Part shown: positions 47,307 to 53,050 of the stretch, piece after piece
How the letters are laid out: every line of letters starts with the position of its first letter
Position numbering within the stretch: the stretch's first letter is position 1
Assembly: GCA_013306675.1 (NCBI GenBank)
Contig: JABLUY010000253.1
Location: 1-53,050 of the forward strand
DNA length: 53,050 nt
Direction of reading: 5' to 3'
Source of the DNA: Thraustochytrium sp. TN22
Taxonomy: Eukaryota > Sar > Bigyra > Thraustochytrida > Thraustochytriidae
Made by a program: the position numbers and the translations under genes
The notes under the pieces: generated by a model
What the model was told of the DNA's origin: nothing
Seen by the model: only the letters and a program-made list of their open reading frames with translations
Database searches by the model: none

Positions 47307-48194
47307 ATGGAGCTTGACAACGACAACCTGTACGCGCTGCGGAACCAGTTCTGGGTGGGCCACTACGAGGGCGCGGTGGACGAGGCGCTGCAGGCGCAGC
47401 CGAAGAGCGACCGCGAGCGCATCGACCGCGATGCGTACCTGTACCGCACGTACATCGCCATGGGCAACGGCAAGAAGGTGATCGATGAGGTGGGCGAGGG
47501 CTCGGCGTCGACGGACGTCATGGCGGTGAAGCTGTACGCGACCTTCGTGACGCACCCGGAGCGGCGCGAGACGGTGCTGGAGACCTTTGCGGAGTGGCTC
47601 TCGGACGAGACGTCCAAGGACAACCTGATGCTGCAGATCATGGCGGCCTCGGCCTTCGCGGAGGCAGGCGACACCAAGGAGGCGCTGCGTGCGCTGCGCG
47701 CCACCGGTAGCCTCGAGGTGCACGCGCTGCGCGTGCAGATCTTCGTGGGTATGAACCGCGTGGACTTGGCGCAGAAGGAGCTGCGCACCATGAACGAGAT
47801 CGACGACGACTCTGCGCTCACGCAGCTCTCTGCCGCTCGCATTCACCTCGCTTCGGGCGGTGGCAAGTACCAGGAGGCTGCCTACATTTACCAGGAGCAG
47901 ATTGACAAGACCTTTGCCAGCACGCTGCTGCTCAACGGCCTGGCCGCCAGCAACATGCTCATGAAGAAGTTCGCCGAGGCGGACAAGTACCTGGAGGAGG
48001 CGCGCGAGAAGAGCCCCAAGGACGTTGACGTTCTCGTCAACAGCATCGCCTGTGCCGTGCACCTCAGCAAGCCGGTCGACGCCCTGCTGCAGCAGCTTCG
48101 CCAGATCTCTGCCGTGCACCCCGTCCTGCAGCAGCTGGACGCCTGCCAGGCGGACTTTCGCAAGGCCGCTGCTGAGCACTCTGTGCCTGCATGA
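47307..48194 (+). CDS. COPE: Coatomer subunit epsilon
   Basis: 295 aa from M-E-L-D-N-D-N-L-Y. Epsilon-COP is the TPR-like subunit that pairs with alpha-COP in the COPI coat for Golgi-to-ER transport. The N-terminus (L-Y-A-L-R-N-Q-F-W-V-G-H-Y-E-G-A) matches the family start, and the length is the usual ~300 aa. Helical repeats follow, including the family blocks L-M-L-Q-I-M-A-A-S and A-Y-I-Y-Q-E, then N-G-L-A-A-S-N-M-L-M-K-K-F-A-E-A. The Met at 47307 is preferred over 47064 because the upstream stretch is low complexity. AATAAA follows 10 bp after the stop. Confidence 0.95.
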   Translation: MELDNDNLYALRNQFWVGHYEGAVDEALQAQPKSDRERIDRDAYLYRTYIAMGNGKKVIDEVGEGSASTDVMAVKLYATFVTHPERRETVLETFAEWLSDETSKDNLMLQIMAASAFAEAGDTKEALRALRATGSLEVHALRVQIFVGMNRVDLAQKELRTMNEIDDDSALTQLSAARIHLASGGGKYQEAAYIYQEQIDKTFASTLLLNGLAASNMLMKKFAEADKYLEEAREKSPKDVDVLVNSIACAVHLSKPVDALLQQLRQISAVHPVLQQLDACQADFRKAAAEHSVPA

Positions 48195-48837
48195 TTAGAG
48201 ATTGAATAAAGACAGTAATGTGCATGCGCGCCGCTGTTTGTCTTCTGCACGACATTGAGCTGCCAGTGCACGACGACAAGATTTGACCAGTGCACGACGA
48301 CAAGATTTGACGACGACAGAATCTCACGACGACAAAATTTCGCTTTCATTTTTCTTTCTTCTACGACAAGCAAGCAAGCAAGCGGAACAGGCTCGCCAGG
48401 CCCCATTGAAAGCAGGGGACCTGGCTTGTTTGCTTGCCTGCCTGCCTAGCCGTTCTTCGCCTTGCCTTGCCTTGCCCTGCCTTGCCCTGCGATGCCCTGC
48501 CTAGCCTTGCCCTGCCTAGCCTTGCTTGCTTGCCACACTACTCACTGTCCGCAACTACTGACTGGCTGGCTGCTCTACCTGGCTTGCTAGCTCTAGCTAG
48601 AGAAACAGACAGACCTACTGCATGACAGGAAAGGGCCTGGGGATCATCGGACATGAAGGCACGCACGTACGCGCACATGCACGCCCAAAGTCGGCTCTAC
48701 CAGCGTGCTGGCGAATCATGGGCGCCGACTCATCTCCAACCTTCATCGTCGCGGCCGGCAGTCCAAATCAGCCTGATCCAGCCAGAATGAAACGCTCACT
48801 CACCCGTCCATCCATCCATCCATTCACCAAGCAAAGC
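48195..48837. other. Convergent intergenic region COPE-RER1 with small repeats
   Basis: 643 bp. It contains a perfect 24-bp direct repeat (48263-48286 and 48287-48310) and a long CCTTGCCTTG-type imperfect pentamer tract (about 48425-48535). These are likely 3' UTR and spacer sequence. No gene seen. Confidence 0.7.
48205..48210 (+). terminator. AATAAA polyadenylation signal of COPE
   Basis: A canonical AATAAA hexamer lies 10 bp past the COPE stop codon, in a locally AT-rich stretch of an otherwise GC-rich region. Confidence 0.6.
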
Positions 48838-49425
48838 CTACAACGCGACGCCCTTGCCGACGGCGCCGCCACCAGGAGCGTTGACGGGCTCCTTCTTGCT
48901 GTAGGTCTTCTTGCCCCAGGAGACCGGGACATACTTGTGCTTGATCATGTGGGCGATCTGCTTGCGCATGGTCATGACGAAGAGCAGGATGAAGTAGATG
49001 AGCAGAATGGGCCAAAAGACCGGGATGTCGAAGAACTTGAAAAAGGTCATGAAGATGGAGACCAGGACGGCGTTGATGGAGCTGTGCCAAAACTTGAACT
49101 CCGGCACGCGGCGGCTAAAGGGCCGGAACTCCTCGCCGTCGCGGGTCGCCGTCGGCAGCACGGGGCCGTCCGTCTCCGGGTCGACCTGGGGCGACAGAAA
49201 GCCGATGAAGAGGTTGAGCAGGTAGATGCCCAGACCGTAGGTGACGATGAACCAGCCGTTCAGCAGGTACACGCGGATCAGGTAGAGCGCCAGCACGCCC
49301 ACGAAGGCCGCCCAGCGCGCCTTGAGGTGCACCGTCGACCTGTCCAGCAGGTGCTGGTACCGCCGTGCCGCCTGCGCGTAGAACTTCTCCACCGCCGACG
49401 GCGTCCGCGGCTCGCCGGCGTCCAT
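48838..49425 (-). CDS. RER1: RER1, ER retrieval receptor
   Basis: 195 aa from M-D-A-G-E-P-R-T-P. RER1 is a four-TM Golgi protein that returns escaped ER membrane proteins through COPI vesicles. Family signatures are visible: I-R-V-Y-L-L-N-G-W-F-I-V-T-Y-G-L-G-I-Y then L-N-L-F-I-G-F-L-S-P, E-E-F-R-P-F-S-R-R-V-P-E-F-K-F-W-H, and P-V-F-W-P-I-L. The basic C-terminal tail is present. The upstream in-frame extension to 50085 is Arg/Ala/Pro-rich and is rejected. The protein acts in the same COPI pathway as its neighbour COPE. Confidence 0.97.
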   Translation of the reverse strand: MDAGEPRTPSAVEKFYAQAARRYQHLLDRSTVHLKARWAAFVGVLALYLIRVYLLNGWFIVTYGLGIYLLNLFIGFLSPQVDPETDGPVLPTATRDGEEFRPFSRRVPEFKFWHSSINAVLVSIFMTFFKFFDIPVFWPILLIYFILLFVMTMRKQIAHMIKHKYVPVSWGKKTYSKKEPVNAPGGGAVGKGVAL

Positions 49426-49918
49426 CTTGCCTGCCTGCCCGCCTGCCTGCAGCCCCGCCTCGCCTCGCCTCGGCCCTCCGCCGCGCGCGCGCGCGCAGGC
49501 TCGCCTCCGCGTCCGAGCCGCCGCCCCGCGCGCGAGCCGCCAGCTCACGCCCCGCGCCGGGAGTCCGCGCTCGCCCCGCGCTCGCCCGCTCGGCCCGAGC
49601 CCAGCCCAGCCCAGCCGCCGGCCGCGGCGCAGCGCAGCCCCGGCACCGCCGCCGCCCCCGCTCGCTCGGCCGCCGCCCGCCCGAGCGCGTCTGCGCGCGC
49701 GCGCCGCCCGCCGCGCGCGGCGGCTCGGAGCCTGAGCTGAGGCGGCGCTGCCACGTTGCCGCCGCCGTTTCACCTTTTGCCCCCGCCGCCCCGGCCTCCG
49801 CGGGACGCGGGCCTTTGGATTCGGACCGTCGCGGACCGTCGCGGACCGTCGCGTACGTCGCGGACGCGCGCGCGCAGGCCGTAGGCAGAGCGCCGTCGCC
49901 GCCGCCGCCGCCGCCGCC
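49426..49918. promoter_or_regulatory. Divergent promoter between RER1 and the WW-GT7 gene
   Basis: 493 bp, extremely GC-rich, between two head-to-head genes. Three perfect copies of cggaccgtcg lie at 49822-49851, about 70 bp before the GT7 start. A CCG triplet run sits directly before the ATG at 49919. Confidence 0.55.
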
Positions 49919-51157
49919 ATGGACGCGCGCGCGGAGGGCGCCGCGGGCGCCGCGGGCGGCGAGGCGGGAGCGGCCGCGGCAGAGCCCGCGCCCGCGCCCG
50001 CGCCCGCGGGTGCGGCGAAGGGCGGCGAAGGCGATGAGCGGCAGGGCGCCGGCGTGGGCGAGGCCAAGGGCGAGGGCGACGGCAACGGCGGCAGCGCGCG
50101 GGAGGAGGAGGAGGAGGAGGAGGGGCGCGTGCCGGAGGGCTGGGAGCGGCGGCAGTCGAGGACGCAGCAGCGGACGTACTACTACCACAGGCGAACTGGG
50201 ACCTCGGTGTGGACCGTGGCGGAGGCGCTGCGTATGGAGGCGTCCTCGGCAGGGACGCGCAAGCGCGAGCGCGAGCGGGGAGGCGAGGGCGCCGCCGCCG
50301 CGGCGGCGGAGGGCGGCGCGGGGAGCAAGCGAGCACGGCCCGAGGGCGGGCGTGGGCGGCGCGTGGCCGTCATCGTGCCGTTCCGCGACCTGCATGCAGC
50401 GCAAAAGAGGCAGGAGCAGCTGGACCGCTTCGTGCCACACATGGAGGCCTTTCTAGGCAGGAACGCAGACGTGGAGGCTTTTCACGTTTTCATCGTGGAG
50501 CAGTCGGACGATGGACGCAAGTTCAACCGCGGCAAGCTGCTCAACATCGGCTTCCAACTCGCGCTGCAGCATGCCGACGCGCCCTTTGACTCGTTCATCT
50601 TTCACGATGTGGACCTGCTGCCGCAGGATCCGCTCTTGGAGTGGTACGCGAAGTTGCCGGTGCAGCCGCTGCACATTGCCAAGTGCTGGGGCCGCTACAA
50701 CAACAACCCCAAGTACTTTGGCGGAATCGTGGCCTTTAGCCAACGCGATTACGAGCTCATCGACGGCTTCCCCAACACGTTCTGGGGCTGGGGCGGCGAG
50801 GACGACGAGCTGCAGAAGCGAGTGGCTGCCGCCAGGCTGCGCATCGAGGCGCCGCCCGCCTCGCTGCCAAATGCGGTCGTTGACCTGGAAAACATGAACC
50901 TCAAGACGAAGCTCGACACGCTGCGCGCGACCGACTGGAAGTGCAACGTCAAGTGGGAGGCGCAGGAGGAATACAACAAAGCCCGGCAGCGCAGCGCTCA
51001 GGTGCCCTGGTGGGGTCTGCATGGCCTCAAATTTGAAAAGCTTCGTGAGACTCGGCTCGGCCCGCACGCCACCAAAATCACCGTTGACGTTCTCTACAAC
51101 TTCAACGCTGACGGCTCCGAGCACTGGGCCAACAAGAAGCTGCACTGGAAAGAGTAA
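49919..51157 (+). CDS. WW domain plus GT7 (beta-1,4-galactosyltransferase-like) protein
   Basis: 412 aa. After an Ala/Gly/Glu-rich N-terminus, residues 71-99 form a WW domain (V-P-E-G-W ... T-Y-Y-Y-H ... T-S-V-W, W75 and W98), a binder of proline-rich ligands. A basic stretch K-R-A-R (138-141) and G-R-R follow. The catalytic domain (about 147-400) has the GT7 signatures V-A-V-I-V-P-F-R-D, F-N-R-G-K-L-L-N-I-G-F, the D-V-D metal motif (230-232) and F-W-G-W-G-G-E-D-D-E-L (288-298). Animal relatives are type II Golgi proteins, but here no signal anchor is visible. A nucleocytoplasmic location is therefore inferred. Donor and acceptor are unknown. Intronless. Confidence 0.88.
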   Translation: MDARAEGAAGAAGGEAGAAAAEPAPAPAPAGAAKGGEGDERQGAGVGEAKGEGDGNGGSAREEEEEEEGRVPEGWERRQSRTQQRTYYYHRRTGTSVWTVAEALRMEASSAGTRKRERERGGEGAAAAAAEGGAGSKRARPEGGRGRRVAVIVPFRDLHAAQKRQEQLDRFVPHMEAFLGRNADVEAFHVFIVEQSDDGRKFNRGKLLNIGFQLALQHADAPFDSFIFHDVDLLPQDPLLEWYAKLPVQPLHIAKCWGRYNNNPKYFGGIVAFSQRDYELIDGFPNTFWGWGGEDDELQKRVAAARLRIEAPPASLPNAVVDLENMNLKTKLDTLRATDWKCNVKWEAQEEYNKARQRSAQVPWWGLHGLKFEKLRETRLGPHATKITVDVLYNFNADGSEHWANKKLHWKE

Positions 51158-51299
51158 CACATGGTTGGTTCTCTGAGAGAGTTTTATCCTCAGTTTTATA
51201 CAAGCGGTGTCAACTCTTCCGCCGCGGACGAATCCACTCGTTCCGAACTTGTCTGCGCCTGTTTGACGCTCCTTGCAACCCGACCTGCGCGACTCGTAA

Positions 51300-51490
51300 C
51301 ACCGGCTTCGTGGGACCCCTTCGCACGCCTTCGAAATCACCGTTGACGTCCTGTCCTCCACAACTCTGACGCTGATGACGCCTAGCTCTGGACCCACAAG
51401 AAAATGCCGCGCGCGCTCAGTTGGGTAGAGTTAAAAAAAACATAGCTGGCCCTCTGAGAGCGCCTTCTTTTCAACTTAAAGGTGTCGGCA
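51300..51490 (+). pseudogene. Degenerate duplicate of the 3' end of the WW-GT7 gene
   Basis: From about 51307, gcttcgtgggaccc then cgcacgcc, aaatcaccgttgacgt, and further matches run parallel to the last ~100 bp of the GT7 coding sequence. The 3' UTR words agagtta..., ctctgagag and aggtgtc also recur. The offset is about 260-270 bp. The copy is broken by substitutions and indels and has no open frame. Its far end overlaps the 3' end of the minus-strand seven-TM gene. Confidence 0.6.
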
Positions 51491-52535
51491 CGTCCGTCAC
51501 GGACGTATCCTCAGGCAGAATTTTTCGTTGCGAACTGGATCGCGCCGATTGGACGATCCTTGGAACTAGGCTTGACCTGCGTGACACGTCCTTCTTCGAG
51601 CCGTAGATTATCGCGCGCGCCGAGGGCTTCCAAACGGAGGCAGAGAGGTTCAACAGCCCTGCAATGTTTAGCACCATGTTCAAAGGCCCGAGCACCTGGT
51701 CCAGCATCAGTAAGGGGTACATGCTCATCGGAAGGCCACCGAGCTGGCGCATGATGGCCATGGTGGCAGGCGGTGTGAGCGTTGTCCAGGAGCTCACGAT
51801 GATGAAGGTACTCCAGAAGAAGTTGTTGCGAGCGACTGCCCTCAGCTTCCGCTGGCTTGCCGAAGGAGTCGCGTGTGCAAGGGTGTCCACTCGAGTGTGC
51901 TCCTTGACGGCCGAGTAGAACAGGTACAGGTAGCCCACCGAGAGCGACGAGTCGAAGGACGCGAACAGCAAAGTCACGCCCGCCGGGTAATAATAAATGC
52001 AAACGTCATTCGGAAGGAGACGGCCCTTATTGAGCACCACGGAGGTCACCGCCAACACTGGCAGGAACGGTACGCCCTTGGACAGATAAAAGGCCAACAC
52101 CTGCGAGCGACGGCTCATGGTCCTTCTGTCGCCGGCCTTCGCTCGCTGCTGAAAGATGGTGTACATGGCGTAGTGGCAGAGGCCATAAACGACCGGTCCA
52201 AGAGCCATGCAGACGGAGCATGGTAGCCAATTGGCTGGGGTGCCCTCGAACATGAGAGGCACGAGGATGAGGGCCATTGTCACGAGCGACCCGACGAGAA
52301 CCATGACGATCGCGCGAAAGACTGTCTGCTGCGCCTTGCTCCTTTTCAGGTTCCTGCTCACCAGGAGAAAGTACCCCAGCGTGGTTGCGAAGATGACGCT
52401 GCCCAGCACGCTGCTCGTGAACCGGGCAACGCGCATTCTTGCGAATCCGACCTCATTCTCCTCGAAATCATCCACAACTGCGTATACGTGCTCCTTCGAC
52501 CACGACAGGTACGTCTCCGAGAAGGACGCCGCCAT
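51471..52535 (-). CDS. Seven-TM (GPCR-like topology) membrane protein
   Basis: 354 aa from M-A-A-S-F-S-E at 52535. The frame is open to 52640, but that part is an Arg/Ala repeat. Seven hydrophobic helices are visible. They begin near F-T-S-S-V-L-G-S-V-I-F, A-I-V-M-V-L-V-G-S-L-V, S-V-C-M-A-L-G-P-V-V-Y, G-V-P-F-L-P-V-L-A-V-T, A-G-V-T-L-L-F-A-S-F, F-F-W-S-T-F-I-I-V-S-S-W, and L-G-P-L-N-M-V-L-N-I-A-G-L-L. A Ser/Arg-rich tail follows. This suits a GPCR-like receptor, but no class-defining motif is recognised. The function is unknown. Confidence 0.7.
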   Translation of the reverse strand: MAASFSETYLSWSKEHVYAVVDDFEENEVGFARMRVARFTSSVLGSVIFATTLGYFLLVSRNLKRSKAQQTVFRAIVMVLVGSLVTMALILVPLMFEGTPANWLPCSVCMALGPVVYGLCHYAMYTIFQQRAKAGDRRTMSRRSQVLAFYLSKGVPFLPVLAVTSVVLNKGRLLPNDVCIYYYPAGVTLLFASFDSSLSVGYLYLFYSAVKEHTRVDTLAHATPSASQRKLRAVARNNFFWSTFIIVSSWTTLTPPATMAIMRQLGGLPMSMYPLLMLDQVLGPLNMVLNIAGLLNLSASVWKPSARAIIYGSKKDVSRRSSLVPRIVQSARSSSQRKILPEDTSVTDVPTPLS

Positions 52536-53050
52536 CACCGCTCTCTTCGACGCGCTGCACGTCAGCACGCGAGCGCACGTGCGTGCGCGCGCGCGCGCTC
52601 GCGCGAGCCGCAAGCGTGAGTTCGCTAGTTGCGACCTCACCTCTTTCGATTGAGACGTCCGTTACGGGAACCATGGCGTCTGTGACATGTGACACCAGCA
52701 CTGCACTGCAGCGGCACCGGCAGTAGCCTTCGGGTGCCTGATCGCTGTACGTGCCGTGTTGTTTGAAGCTGGATAAAGACCAGCGCCAGAACAACTTGCT
52801 ATTATCCCGCGAAACCTCTTATTCAGGGGTTCTTTTTGTTTTCATTTTTTTTTTTGGCATTGCGACGTGCGGCGGTCACTGAGCGTCTACACTTTGGTTT
52901 CCGTTGACCTGCTCAGTGAGCTCAGCCCGGGTGAAAGCGAAAACTCTCTGATGACAGTGAGGCAAGTGTCGCTCACACCCTGGCAACGATATTGATTAAC
53001 ACCGAGTCAGTGGTATTCGTAGTAGGTGGCTCCACGTTGAGCTGAGGACT
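52536..53050. other. Upstream flank of the seven-TM gene
   Basis: 515 bp to the window end. It contains an Arg/Ala-coding GC repeat (52575-52610), a CACTGCACTGCAG stretch (52698-52710) and an AT-rich tract with a run of T (about 52829-52856). It probably holds the promoter of the seven-TM gene. No gene seen. Confidence 0.5.

Noticed and set aside
49426-50085. N-terminal extension of RER1
   Set aside because: The upstream frame is low-complexity Arg/Ala/Pro, overlaps the start of the divergent GT7 gene, and RER1 proteins are normally about 190-200 aa.

Overview
This is a nuclear genome segment from a protist. It is GC-rich, and its genes are compact and mostly intronless. They sit on both strands with short intergenic gaps and include eukaryotic housekeeping genes: an NVL/RIX7-type AAA ATPase, coatomer epsilon, RER1 and an RNF114/166-type RING protein. 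Only one spliceosomal intron is clearly visible, in NVL. GC-rich coding bias, intron poverty and large serine/alanine/glycine-rich proteins would fit a stramenopile such as a labyrinthulomycete (thraustochytrid). That placement is an inference and is not proven here.

Layout. 1-250: 18-bp and 5-bp tandem repeats. 298-2757: a leucine-rich-repeat protein whose C-terminal half looks like the NEL ubiquitin-ligase domain of bacterial LRR effectors. 3551-6309: NVL (two exons). 6480-7232 (minus): RING/UIM E3 ligase. 8534-10456: a probably lipidated protein with a protist SH-W/TIR-like domain plus TPRs. 10561-37493: the most striking region, with three giant minus-strand paralogues of about 2440-2730 aa. 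Each combines a circularly permuted SF2 helicase with a TAGT/GREB1-type glycosyltransferase. A divergently oriented LRR gene (27319-29658) sits between copies 2 and 3. 38462-45855 (minus): three paralogous family I.5-like lipases plus a decayed fourth copy. 47307-49425: coatomer epsilon and RER1, convergent. 49919-51157: a WW-domain/GT7 galactosyltransferase-like protein with no signal anchor. 51471-52535 (minus): a seven-TM protein.

How the parts may work together. The three GREB1-like proteins join DNA-helicase-like and nucleotide-sugar-transferase modules. In the published analysis of TET/JBP-associated systems, this pairing was linked to glycosylation of modified DNA bases. No TET/JBP dioxygenase is visible here, so the substrate is unknown. 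Copies 1 and 2 are almost identical at DNA level through the helicase-glycosyltransferase core. Their C-terminal tails are strongly diverged, and copy 2's tail is closer to copy 3's. This suggests recent duplication or gene conversion of the catalytic core with diversification of the tails. The lipase array shows a related expansion-and-decay pattern: one member has lost its nucleophilic serine, two carry a membrane hairpin inside the hydrolase core, and one is a shredded pseudogene.
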